Assembly: GCA_938036155.1 (NCBI GenBank)
Contig: CALHPA010000001.1
Span: forward strand, 248,001-312,000
Length of the DNA stretch: 64,000 bases
DNA from: an uncultured bacterium
GTDB taxonomy: Bacteria > Patescibacteriota > Saccharimonadia > Saccharimonadales > Saccharimonadaceae
Direction: 5' to 3'
Numbering within the stretch: the first letter of the stretch is position 1; every line of letters starts with the position of its first letter. Shown one piece after another: positions 38,204 through 46,210 of this stretch. Position numbers and translations under genes: made by a program. The notes under the pieces are model-generated. The model saw nothing but the letters and a program-made list of their open reading frames with translations. It had not been told where the DNA came from and ran no database searches.

Positions 38204-40599
38204 TATAGTTTTGAAATCCTTTCTAATAATTCGTTAAACATACTAAAGCTTTCCGGCAAATATTTTTCATAAAGCTCAATTTCCTTTTTGTCATCTCGAG
38301 CAGTTGCTGAAAACATTTCGGCAAAAGCTTCCGAACCGAGAAAACGCTTTTTATGATTTTCAATTTGCTCCTTACTTAATTTTACACCTCTTATTGTTTT
38401 TCTGCCATCCCAATATTTCTGTTCGTGACCCATTCCGAAGACTCTTAACCCGTTACTAAACGCAGCACCACCATATAAATCAAAAATACTTGCTAGATCA
38501 TTTTTTGAATAACCATTTTCAAGTTCGTTTTTAAGTTCAACAGACAAATTGTGTCGTCTATAGGCTAAATTTCTTCCTTCTTTAGTTTTTAGATACCTAT
38601 TTGCTTCATCAAAAACGGTTTCGCCAAGAGTTTTACCATTAGAAAGTTCAAACTTACCAGTAGCTCCATAAAATGAACCACGCCCTGCTCGGTGATCGAA
38701 ACCGTGACCATACTCGTGTAGAAAAACCTCAAATGGCTTTCTTATATCTTTTCGATTTCCAGTTGAACCATCGAATATACCAGCTATACGAACACTTACC
38801 TTATTTCCAAGCACACTAAAGTTATCATTCCCAAGCGGTGAATCTTTAAAAGATAGTTCGCTCGAAAATTTAGCCCAAATAGAACGATGAGTTTCCGGCA
38901 TTGCGTTTAGTTTTCTGACGACTTTTTCTCTAGTATCATCAGTTTTCAATGCTTCATTGAGCGAATTTTCAAGTTTTAAGCTCTTAATATCAGAATTATT
39001 AACTTTTTTAGTTGGTGGTTTTTTAATTTTAACTTCAATCTTATCATCAGCCGGTGAAATACTCGGCGTTGAAGCTGGCTCAGCTTTCGATATTCCGCTA
39101 ACTTTTGCCCATTTTTCATAGCTCATATTTGGTGTCTCGTAATTCTCACCCGTTTTTGGGTTTCTGGCGATTCGAGTTTCTGGATCGAATTCTTCACCAA
39201 AATATGCAGCTGTCGTTGTTCGGCAAAGTGGGTGAAATGGCGGAAAGTTCACGCCCTGTTTAGCTTCACTGATTTTAAAAACTTTATGGTCTTTATGTTG
39301 GCAGATATCGCTAGTGCGGCCGTCCAGTGTTGCAATAATACGGTATTTTTCAACTCCTAGCTCTTGATAAGCTCGCAGTTCTGCTGAATTGTGGTAAAAA
39401 GCAGATTCAGTGCGAACAAGCCGTTCAGCATAAAATCGCCCAACATCAAAACGTTCACGAACTTCACGGATCGTTTTTTCAGGACTTTGCCCAATTGCTA
39501 CGGCTGTAGCTATTTTCGAATTGACTTGCTCGGCTAAAATGTCAGTATTCGTCCAGATACGGTTCGAAAAATGCTTTCCTTCGATTTTATAGTTCAAAAT
39601 TTCCTGCACAGTTCGTGAGTTTAATTTCGAAAAGGTCAAAAGTGAACCAAATTGCTTTTCGGTGTCAAAAATAGCTTGATTATACGAATTATTAATTGTG
39701 TTTATAACCGAATTAGCTGTTAGATTATTTTGTTCAATTCCAGCCTTTTTTAGTTCTGCCCAAATCTGGTGATTGAGCATTTCTAATCTTGTCATTCTGA
39801 AATCGTAATTCTCCGGCAAATATTGATTCAAGCCGAGTCGTTCCATTTCAGCTTTAAACCTTGCTATATTTCCGCTTGGTTCAATGCCTTGTAATGCAAA
39901 TTTGTCGAAAGTTTTGTCGTTGCGGTAATAGTTAGCATATAATTTCTTAATTTCACGAATCGTTCGAATTTCAGCATCAGTGTAAGCGTTTTTTATGCGG
40001 TGAATATAGCTCAAAGATTGCTGTTCTTGGTTTTCGAAACGGGCGGCGGCGCGGTTTTGCCAATAATTTATCGTGTTAGTCTTGATTTTTTCTTTGTTTT
40101 GTGGTAATATTAAATCATAAAGAACACTGTCGTGTCTTGCATAAGAGGCGGCGGTGTTCTTTTCTTGTATAGAAATAAAGTTTTTAATACCGAACTGAGA
40201 TACTCTTTTCTTAATTTCATTCCTGAGAAATATAGTTTTCTCCTCAGAATCTGAAACAATTTCATAAATAACCGAGTGTGTTCCTTGCTGGAGCGCTTTT
40301 TTTGTCTGATTTTCTACTGAACGAGCACTTGAAACTTGCTTAATCTCTACTTTTTGACCATTTACGATTAAGTCTGGCATCTTTACGCCATCTGGCTTCT
40401 CTACTCGGCGGACGGCGTAAATTTGAGCATTATCCCCTAATTCTCCGCGGATAAACTCTACAATAGAGCTCTCCTTATCACTCAATGGATAATTCTTCTC
40501 AAACTCCCAACTATCATCAAAATTATCAAAAAAAGCCCGATACCCCGAGCTTGTTAACTCGGGGATCATTGGATCTTCTGGTTTTTTATTCTTTGGCAT
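38203..40599 (-). CDS. MuF head-morphogenesis protein with N-terminal nuclease-like and C-terminal metallopeptidase domains
   Basis: 798 aa; a plain MuF minor head protein is about 250-400. Residues 45-115 resemble the CdiA-CT tRNA-nuclease type (PD-L-x7-E-I-K: D76, E85, K87 in MPDLIVNGQKVEIK, followed by a helix and HSVIYEI). Residues about 340-468 are the MuF domain (TLDGRTSDICQHKDHKVF, PPFHPLCR). Residues 600-775 form a zinc metallopeptidase: HEYGH (H628, E629, H632) and a downstream glutamate in SEAFAEMF (E757 or E761). It overlaps portal by 14 nt. MuF proteins are injected head proteins and are known carriers of toxin domains. Two candidate effector domains on one MuF are unusual. Confidence 0.85.
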   Translation of the reverse strand: MPKNKKPEDPMIPELTSSGYRAFFDNFDDSWEFEKNYPLSDKESSIVEFIRGELGDNAQIYAVRRVEKPDGVKMPDLIVNGQKVEIKQVSSARSVENQTKKALQQGTHSVIYEIVSDSEEKTIFLRNEIKKRVSQFGIKNFISIQEKNTAASYARHDSVLYDLILPQNKEKIKTNTINYWQNRAAARFENQEQQSLSYIHRIKNAYTDAEIRTIREIKKLYANYYRNDKTFDKFALQGIEPSGNIARFKAEMERLGLNQYLPENYDFRMTRLEMLNHQIWAELKKAGIEQNNLTANSVINTINNSYNQAIFDTEKQFGSLLTFSKLNSRTVQEILNYKIEGKHFSNRIWTNTDILAEQVNSKIATAVAIGQSPEKTIREVRERFDVGRFYAERLVRTESAFYHNSAELRAYQELGVEKYRIIATLDGRTSDICQHKDHKVFKISEAKQGVNFPPFHPLCRTTTAAYFGEEFDPETRIARNPKTGENYETPNMSYEKWAKVSGISKAEPASTPSISPADDKIEVKIKKPPTKKVNNSDIKSLKLENSLNEALKTDDTREKVVRKLNAMPETHRSIWAKFSSELSFKDSPLGNDNFSVLGNKVSVRIAGIFDGSTGNRKDIRKPFEVFLHEYGHGFDHRAGRGSFYGATGKFELSNGKTLGETVFDEANRYLKTKEGRNLAYRRHNLSVELKNELENGYSKNDLASIFDLYGGAAFSNGLRVFGMGHEQKYWDGRKTIRGVKLSKEQIENHKKRFLGSEAFAEMFSATARDDKKEIELYEKYLPESFSMFNELLERISKL

Positions 40600-41953
40600 C
40601 GTTTATCTCATTCTGATCTGCAATTTCAGCATTATTCATTGCGTTATCTGCTTCATTTTTCTCATTCAGCGCAAGATTCACTGTTTCTTTAGCATCTCGC
40701 ACGAATGAAAGCTGGCTGACAAGCGTTTCACGATCTACGAGTCCGTTAAGATTGTTGATGATTTGGCTGGTTTCAAGATCGTTTTGTGGTAGGGCTCGTT
40801 TAAATACCACATCAATATCTTCGGTTGAAATTTTATCCATCTTTGAACCCTTTACAAGGAAGGAATTATAAATTCGGAATCGTTCGAGTAAACTTCGCTC
40901 GAAATATCGCTCTTTGTCTTTGATGTGTTGTTCGAAATCAAGGAGTTTATAGAGAATCGCCACACCACTCGAGTTTCCAGCAAAGTTTTCATCACTCATA
41001 TCTGGTGTCATTGAAATTTTATGAATATCAGCTGCAATAGTTTTTCGAAGAACGTCAGCATCAGCTTCATCAATAGATTTCACGACATACTCAATTTTGG
41101 CGTCTTGTGGAATATTTGCGACCATTCGGCTATCTTTAAGCATCGCTTGCTGTTCTGGCGTGAAATCTGTGCCATAAAACGCGAGTAGTGCATCAACCAG
41201 TCGTTCACGGTCGATTATGCGATCAGATTGAAGAATATTATAAGCATCAATCAATGGTAATACCGGTTCTGAATCACCCATTCGGTCTGAACCGTTTAAA
41301 TATTCGACAATCGGCACTTCGCCAAAGTTATGATCAGTTTTAATATCTTTGCCAGTTTCTGGGTCACTTTCAAAATTAAGCGTTCCGCCTTTCAAAGTTC
41401 CCTCTTGCGTATATTCTGGCGTTAAAATTGTAATTTGGTATGAATCTCTTTCGATTTTTCCGCGCGCATTGATAATTTCTTCATAAACTATAGCGAACAT
41501 CTTTTTATGCTCAACTGTCGTATCGTGAACTAAAATTATATTTCGTGGGTCTATCTTTACGCTTCGAACTTCTGAATCTTCATTAGCATAAATTCGCTCA
41601 TAAGCTACGCCATAAATACTCGCGTGTGTTGCGAGTTCGACATCAAGATTTGAAATTGCTTGTTTGCGATATGAATTATTCAAGTTCTCAATGTCTATGT
41701 CTTCGCTCGAAAGATAATTAACTGGTGATCCGAGCAAATAGCCGACATTGATTTTAGTGATATATCGTGCAAAATTAGTGATTGCGAGCAGTTTATTCGG
41801 TGTTTCACGTAATGTTACAGGTTTATTAGCATAATAATCAGCAAGAATCTTAAATTTAGCTCGATCTTGCTTGCGTTTGTCGCTTTCGATTAGGTTTTTT
41901 ATCAATTTTCCTGTTATTTCTATATTTTTTGGTAAGCAATAAAATTTTTCCAT
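40586..41953 (-). CDS. Portal protein (SPP1 gp6-type, 455 aa)
   Basis: Dodecameric channel at the capsid vertex for DNA entry and exit. Seen: YYANKPVTLRETPNKLLAITN-type start in the 30-60 region, KINVGYLLGSPVNY, DPRNIILVHD, LIDAYNILQSDRIIDRERLVDALLAFYG in the stem, and MTPDMSDENFAGNSSGVA near 330, all typical of phage_portal SPP1 members. The start is ATG 41953 after AAAGGAGG. Follows TerL closely. Confidence 0.92.
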   Translation of the reverse strand: MEKFYCLPKNIEITGKLIKNLIESDKRKQDRAKFKILADYYANKPVTLRETPNKLLAITNFARYITKINVGYLLGSPVNYLSSEDIDIENLNNSYRKQAISNLDVELATHASIYGVAYERIYANEDSEVRSVKIDPRNIILVHDTTVEHKKMFAIVYEEIINARGKIERDSYQITILTPEYTQEGTLKGGTLNFESDPETGKDIKTDHNFGEVPIVEYLNGSDRMGDSEPVLPLIDAYNILQSDRIIDRERLVDALLAFYGTDFTPEQQAMLKDSRMVANIPQDAKIEYVVKSIDEADADVLRKTIAADIHKISMTPDMSDENFAGNSSGVAILYKLLDFEQHIKDKERYFERSLLERFRIYNSFLVKGSKMDKISTEDIDVVFKRALPQNDLETSQIINNLNGLVDRETLVSQLSFVRDAKETVNLALNEKNEADNAMNNAEIADQNEINDAKE

Positions 41954-41978
41954 ATTTCCTCCTTTTGCTCTTAGAAAA

Positions 41979-43406
41979 TTAGTGAGTTTGTGCCTGTTGA
42001 GCCTCGATTTGAATTTGTAATAATGATCGGCTCGGCTCGCGCGGTGCATTGCTCGAAGATTCCGGCCAAAATATCACACATGTCATCGTGGGCGTTTTTC
42101 CTTTGCGCTGATATCTCAGAACTTCATTAGCAGCCTCTGGCCATTTCTTCTGCCAATTCGGCGGCATAAATAAATGGTTTTGCAGCCACGCGCTCGATGA
42201 CAGAATACGACTTTCCTTGTTTTTAGTTTGCGTTGGTGTTTTAATAACTACTTTCGAATTTCCATTTTCTTCAAGAATCCTTTTCACATTACGTGCAAAA
42301 CCGCGACCGCCGTTGTTGCTTTCAATCCTAGCAACGCTTACATCACCAGAATCTAACATTTCAGCAACGGCCTTTTCAGTAAACTCCATCGGTTTGTCGG
42401 TATAAGTTATATCAGTTATATAAACATCTTGACCGTGCTTAATATAGTTCGCACTCGCAAGGAAGTCAGCACCTTTATCAGCAGTATCAGTGATATTTTC
42501 AACAATTCCCTCAGGCAGTTCATCCCACTCCATAAATGGCTTAAATAGTCGCCCAGTGACATCGATTGGTTTTTGATTATAGTTCGCCTCCACAATATCC
42601 ATATTCATCGCTCGAGTCTTTTTCTTAAAAGTCTCGTAGTTCAGAATATCATCGCACAGCATTTTTGGTTTACCTTTTGGAGTTTTTGTCACGGCACGAT
42701 ATTCAATCACTCGTGGCTTAAACTCTTCAATAAATCGCCCAGCAAGGTCGCCAGTCGCCCAACGCGTCATCACAAGGATTATTTTCCAATCATTACCTTC
42801 GACACGCGAGAACATCGTGTTATTGAACCAATCCCAATGTTCATCGAGCACACGTTCGTTGTAGGCCTCCTGCGAGCTTTTAATAACGTCATCGATAATG
42901 AGAAAATTCGCACCAAATCCTGTTGCCGTTCCTTTTGGACTGGTAGCGAGATAGTTCGGCTCGCTCGATCCTTCCAAGCTCCACATTGAAGCAGCCGCCT
43001 CGCCATACTTTACGCGAGTTTCTGGGAAGATATCAGAATAAATGATATTCGAGCCAGCTTTCTCGGTTTGAATCATATTTCGAACATTTCTTGCAAAAAT
43101 TCCAGAAACCGTATCGTTATATGATCCTGTCATAACTTTCGCTTTTGGGTTCTTTCCAAATAGCCAAGCAGTTAAATTTTGAGCAGTTAATGATTTTCCG
43201 TGTCGTGGTGGTGCATTGATTACAAGCGTTTGTTCATCACTCTCAATAAAATCTTGAATCTGCCTACAAAAGTCTTTTAAATATCTGCGTTCTTCCTTGT
43301 AAAAATTCGGGTGCATTAACTTGCAAAATTCGAATAAATCAATTCTCGCAAGCTCAAGCTTAAGCTCTCTTTGAACTTCTGGATTTTCGAGTAGTGCTTT
43401 GTTCAT
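41979..43406 (-). CDS. terL: Terminase large subunit with apparent C-terminal frameshift
   Basis: 475 aa as read. ATPase: Walker A APPRHGKS (65-72), Walker B LIIDDV (169-174). Nuclease acidic residues D307/D310 and E362 are present. After K437 the frame changes to an unrelated tail. In the -1 frame the same DNA (from the five-A run, + strand 42095-42099) reads NAHDDMCDILAGIFEQ, the conserved C-terminal motif with the third catalytic aspartate, and then stops at 41971, 17 nt before portal. One missing A in a homopolymer would explain it: prophage decay, sequencing error or slippage. The start overlaps TerS by 47 nt. Confidence 0.88.
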   Translation of the reverse strand: MNKALLENPEVQRELKLELARIDLFEFCKLMHPNFYKEERRYLKDFCRQIQDFIESDEQTLVINAPPRHGKSLTAQNLTAWLFGKNPKAKVMTGSYNDTVSGIFARNVRNMIQTEKAGSNIIYSDIFPETRVKYGEAAASMWSLEGSSEPNYLATSPKGTATGFGANFLIIDDVIKSSQEAYNERVLDEHWDWFNNTMFSRVEGNDWKIILVMTRWATGDLAGRFIEEFKPRVIEYRAVTKTPKGKPKMLCDDILNYETFKKKTRAMNMDIVEANYNQKPIDVTGRLFKPFMEWDELPEGIVENITDTADKGADFLASANYIKHGQDVYITDITYTDKPMEFTEKAVAEMLDSGDVSVARIESNNGGRGFARNVKRILEENGNSKVVIKTPTQTKNKESRILSSSAWLQNHLFMPPNWQKKWPEAANEVLRYQRKGKTPTMTCVIFWPESSSNAPREPSRSLLQIQIEAQQAQTH

Positions 43407-43827
43407 TTTTTAATGCCTTTCGAATTTCTGCTGCAGTTAAACCTTCGAATGGTCGTGGATTTGTTTTTTGTTCCACTTCCATTTGAATTCCTTGTTTTGC
43501 CTTTCCCTCGGTTCGGTCTGTAATTTCAATCGTGTTGTAGAGTCCAGCCTTTTCACTATTTCTCGCATCATAGACTCGCCTAAACGCTACTTCTTGAGCC
43601 ATAGTTCGCTGATCATCTGGGTGATCGATCGCCCATTGATTAAATTCCTTCACAGTTAAGCTCAAAAAATAGTGATATTGATAAGAAATGCTATCTTCCG
43701 GTTTCCATCTTCCGCGATTATTCGGAATATTTCCTTCTGGCTGTCCGAATCTGCGGTTCAGCGGCGGTTTTCCTCTACCGACAACATAGTCTTTTTTTGG
43801 CTCAGTTTTCTTTTTGGTTGTTGCCAC
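43360..43827 (-). CDS. terS: Terminase small subunit-like protein (155 aa)
   Basis: Directly upstream of TerL and overlapping it. N-terminal basic and disordered, then GRGKPPLNRRFGQPEGN, a pattern shared with DUF5681/terminase-associated proteins, a central helical part (EFNQWAIDHPDDQRTMAQEVAF) and a basic tail. A TerS role (recognition of the packaging site) is inferred mainly from position. Confidence 0.65.
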   Translation of the reverse strand: MATTKKKTEPKKDYVVGRGKPPLNRRFGQPEGNIPNNRGRWKPEDSISYQYHYFLSLTVKEFNQWAIDHPDDQRTMAQEVAFRRVYDARNSEKAGLYNTIEITDRTEGKAKQGIQMEVEQKTNPRPFEGLTAAEIRKALKNEQSTTRKSRSSKRA

Positions 43828-43845
43828 GTATTTTCCTCCTTCTAA

Positions 43846-44247
43846 TTATTTTTCAACTTTTCTCCTACTTCTATTGGTTGAACGTTCATAATGAAGATTG
43901 TTAGCAATTAAATCGCCGATCGTTTTTTCTTTCAAAAAACCTCTCCTTCCAAGAAGAATAATTTTCGGCTTCCGAATTATGCTATTCTTCGAAGAATATT
44001 CACCATCTATTTGAAGTTCAGCTAAAATCCGACGATTTGCTTCATTAAATAGAAAAATCTTATTATTTCGCTCACGAAACCAAAGCTCAGAATTTAATCC
44101 ACATTCCTTTAAAATATCATTTGCTGCAAATAGCGCTTGTTTAATAAGTTTTTCTCGCTCAAAAATTTCAGCTCCAATCGCTCTTGTGCTTAATATTCTT
44201 GTTGTTGCGATGTTTTCTAGTTCTGTTATTGGGATATTTTTTATCAT
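43846..44247 (-). CDS. First gene of the late operon, unknown (133 aa)
   Basis: ATG at 44247 after TGGAGA; a longer frame would begin inside the attenuator. Basic C-terminus (ERSTNRSRRKVEK) and a segment KIFLFNEANRRILAELQID. Located 18 nt before terS and behind leader C, so possibly part of DNA packaging or a late regulator. Not recognised. Confidence 0.55.
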   Translation of the reverse strand: MIKNIPITELENIATTRILSTRAIGAEIFEREKLIKQALFAANDILKECGLNSELWFRERNNKIFLFNEANRRILAELQIDGEYSSKNSIIRKPKIILLGRRGFLKEKTIGDLIANNLHYERSTNRSRRKVEK

Positions 44248-44284
44248 AGAATCTCCAGTTAAATTTATTTTTTCCCACCAAAAA

Positions 44285-44357
44285 AGCGGACACTGAATTA
44301 TCAGTATCCGCAAATGGTTTGTAGCTTTATTATACTATTTTTTGCTACTTTTAGCAA
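44285..44357 (-). promoter_or_regulatory. Leader C: late promoter, AACCATTTGCG box and attenuator
   Basis: Minus strand: TTGCTA (44357-44352), 18-nt spacer, TATAAT (44333-44328), box AACCATTTGCG (44318-44308), then an 11-bp hairpin GCGGATACTGA-TAAT-TCAGTGTCCGC (one G-U) and TTTTT. The start of the whole late region. It is divergent from, and within 20 nt of, the promoter at 44376-44404. Confidence 0.8.
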
Positions 44358-44375
44358 TTTTCGAAAAGCTAAATA

Positions 44376-44404
44376 TTGACAAAATTCAAGTTGTTTGTTA
44401 TAAT
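44376..44404 (+). promoter_or_regulatory. Strong promoter of the 131-aa gene
   Basis: TTGACA (44376-44381), 17-nt spacer, TATAAT (44399-44404). The core and flanks (TTGACAAAA, GTTTG before the -10, TGAGA after it) closely match the promoter at 46064-46092. Confidence 0.85.
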
Positions 44405-44431
44405 GAGAAGGATTTAATTTTGAAAAATCAT

Positions 44432-44482
44432 AAAAACCCCAACAAAAGTCTCAATTTTATTAGTTTAATATTGGGGCTTTTT
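44432..44482 (+). terminator. Attenuator between this promoter and the 131-aa gene
   Basis: CCCCAA (44437-44442) and TTGGGG (44471-44476) close a 28-nt loop, preceded by AAAAA and followed by C and five T. Transcription from 44411 would give a ~70-nt RNA unless terminator formation is blocked. Confidence 0.7.
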
Positions 44483-44512
44483 GTTTTGTCTCAATAATAA
44501 AATGGAGATAAT

Positions 44513-44908
44513 ATGATTTTTAAACTTGATGAAAAAAGGAAAAATACAATGAGAGAACGGCTTGGCGAGGCGTGTCAATTTATTGATGATGAACGCTATT
44601 TGCCGATGTTTCGGAATAGACAGAAACGATTCCCTGAGGAATTTGCAAAAAGTATTGAACTTGCCAAGAAAATTAAAAACGGCGCGAGTAAATATTTTGC
44701 TCATATTTGGAGCTCTAAAAATATAAATAAATCGCTTGAAATTTTACGTAGCATTATTAATCGTGCTAAATCTTTGCTTGCAAAAATTCGTTTTGAGAAG
44801 AAACAGCTAGCTCGAATTAGTAAATCTCAGAAAGGTGCGAATATTTCTTTACGTGAAAGATATCTGGAACTTAAAAATGCTAAATTAGCTCATAGCTCGC
44901 TATTGTAA
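44513..44908 (+). CDS. Unknown basic phage protein (131 aa)
   Basis: ATG after GGAGATAAT. Helical and strongly basic in the second half (RAKSLLAKIRFEKKQLARISKSQKG). It is the only gene beside the integrase that reads rightward at this end and is placed where lysogeny regulators usually lie, but no helix-turn-helix is clearly recognised. It has its own strong promoter with an attenuator and its own terminator. Confidence 0.6.
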   Translation: MIFKLDEKRKNTMRERLGEACQFIDDERYLPMFRNRQKRFPEEFAKSIELAKKIKNGASKYFAHIWSSKNINKSLEILRSIINRAKSLLAKIRFEKKQLARISKSQKGANISLRERYLELKNAKLAHSSLL

Positions 44909-44934
44909 TTTAAATTTATTTTTTATTGAAATTT

Positions 44935-44955
44935 GGGTTTCTAACCCTTTCTTTC
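44935..44955 (+). terminator. Terminator of the 131-aa gene
   Basis: GGGTT-TCT-AACCC (44935-44947) followed by TTTCTTTCTT. Confidence 0.7.
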
Positions 44956-45167
44956 TTGCGCTTTGTTGAAAATATTACAACATATTATCTTTTTATTGTA
45001 AAATAGTAAAAAATATTCAAATTACAATGTCAAATAAATTGCTTGTGTTATTTCAGAAATGGAGTCTGCAATGAGATGATTTCATAAAATTTTAATAAAA
45101 AAATAAGCCGAAATGGTTTATATAAAATGTTGATTTATTTTATTTATTTTTTATATAAAGGAGATTT
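44956..45167 (+). other. A/T-rich integrase upstream region
   Basis: No ORF. Contains repeated TACAA/ATTACAA words and a TAAAAT -10 near 44999, so promoter and recombinase arm sites could lie here, but I cannot define them. AAAGGAG at 45156-45162 is the integrase ribosome site. Confidence 0.35.
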
Positions 45168-46040
45168 ATGTTTGAAGATTATTCACCTGCCGAAAAACAA
45201 GTTTATCAATATATTGAATGGTGTCAATTTGTTGCTAATTTTACCGAAGCAACTATTAAAAGTAAACGTTCGTATTGTTGGAGTTTTATTGAAAAAATGA
45301 ACATTCACGATATTAAAGAGATCACGGAAAATGAAGTTAACGAATGGGTGCGCTGTCGTCTTTCTGGAGATAAAGGCTTTTCGAAAATATCAGTAAACGC
45401 TTTGAGGTCTGAGAAAATTCAGATAATGGCTTTTCTCAAATGGGTTCATAATACACAGGGCGGCACTAAAATTCGCTTTCCGTATATAGTTAATCCAAAA
45501 CCCGAACCTGTTAATCGTAAATTCTATAATAGTTCAGAAATAGATGACATGATTAATAGGTGCAAAAGATTACAAACTAAAATGATAATTTCGCTCGCTT
45601 TTGATACTGGACTTCGCCGAATTGAAATAGTGAATATTAAATTCTCAGATATTGTAGGAAATCAAATTAAAACTATTGGTAAAGGTCGAAAACTTGGATT
45701 TGTTTATTTTTCAAATAGAACTAAAAAATTAATTGAAGAATTTTCAAAAACTAACGAGTCAGGAGAAATATACTTGTTAAAAAGACGTGAAGAATGTAGA
45801 GCGGAGTCTTGCGCTTCTGTCATGACGGAGCAATTAAAACGTGAATTATCTAAAATAGGATACCCTAACTTTCAGATTCATGAACTTCGTCACTCTTTCG
45901 CTACCGATTTGCAGAAAAAAGGTGCAAGGATTGAAGAAATTCAAAAATTGATGAGGCACGGAGACCCAGCTGTTACACAGCGTTACCTTCACGGACTCGA
46001 TGGTGTTTTAGGTGATGTTTGGGCTAAATATAAAGGTTAA
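45168..46040 (+). CDS. int: Tyrosine recombinase (phage integrase)
   Basis: 290 aa. SAM-like N-terminal core-binding domain and a complete catalytic set: R150 (TGLRRIEI), K172 (GKGRK), H238-x2-R241 (HELRH), H264 (LMRHGD) and the nucleophile Y273 (TQRYLHG). Integrates and, with helpers, excises the phage. No excisionase recognised. Located at the right end of the element, with a terminator hairpin right after the stop. Confidence 0.95.
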   Translation: MFEDYSPAEKQVYQYIEWCQFVANFTEATIKSKRSYCWSFIEKMNIHDIKEITENEVNEWVRCRLSGDKGFSKISVNALRSEKIQIMAFLKWVHNTQGGTKIRFPYIVNPKPEPVNRKFYNSSEIDDMINRCKRLQTKMIISLAFDTGLRRIEIVNIKFSDIVGNQIKTIGKGRKLGFVYFSNRTKKLIEEFSKTNESGEIYLLKRREECRAESCASVMTEQLKRELSKIGYPNFQIHELRHSFATDLQKKGARIEEIQKLMRHGDPAVTQRYLHGLDGVLGDVWAKYKG

Positions 46041-46065
46041 AAGACTATTTTACAAAAATAGTCTT
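46041..46065. terminator. Integrase terminator overlapping the next promoter
   Basis: Perfect 11-bp inverted repeat AAGACTATTTT / AAAATAGTCTT with a three-base loop; its end forms part of the -35 of the promoter at 46064. It contains the ATTTTACAAA word also present near the left end. Confidence 0.7.
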
Positions 46066-46190
46066 GACAAAACTGCTAATGTTTGATATAATGAGAGCAT
46101 AGAAATGAGGAAATAGCCTCATCTACACTTTAACAAGCTGGAATAATTCTAAAGAGTTATTTCTGCTTATGTTGATATATTTTACCACAG
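46064..46190 (+). ncRNA. Promoter and small structured RNA at the right prophage boundary
   Basis: TTGACA (46064-46069), 17-nt spacer, TATAAT (46087-46092). The transcript would contain ATGAGG/CCTCAT (around 46105-46121) and a long hairpin from AACAAGC (46132) to GCTTATGTT (46173) with a 10-bp core GGAATAATTC/GAGTTATTTC around TAAA. No ORF. Ends before the oppositely oriented rnhA stop. Host or phage origin is undecided. Confidence 0.55.
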
Positions 46191-46210
46191 TATTTTCTAA
46201 AAATCAAGCA

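Larger units (their letters stand above)
13690..46050. mobile_element. Complete-looking siphovirus prophage, about 32 kb
   Basis: Contains a tyrosine integrase, early recombination genes, terminase, portal, capsid, connector, tail, tape-measure and lysis genes in standard siphovirus order, between a host membrane-protein gene and rnhA. The exact ends are not resolved. The best shared word near both ends is ATTTTACAAA (13683-13692 and 46047-46056), too short to prove attL and attR. No CI-like repressor, primase or helicase loader was recognised. The apparent TerL frameshift would make it defective unless it is programmed or a sequence error. Confidence 0.9.

Noticed and set aside
40117..40161. 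Inverted repeat AAGAACAC/GTGTTCTT inside the MuF gene
   Set aside because: Only eight pairs with a loop of about 27 nt within coding sequence; plausible by chance.
44513..44908. 131-aa protein as CI-type repressor
   Set aside because: No recognisable helix-turn-helix or peptidase domain; left as unknown.
13573..46187. Shared word TATTTTACCA at 13573-13582 and 46178-46187 as attachment core
   Set aside because: On the minus strand both are TGGTAAAATA, a -10 promoter form used by the small membrane-protein gene and by rnhA, so promoter similarity explains the match.
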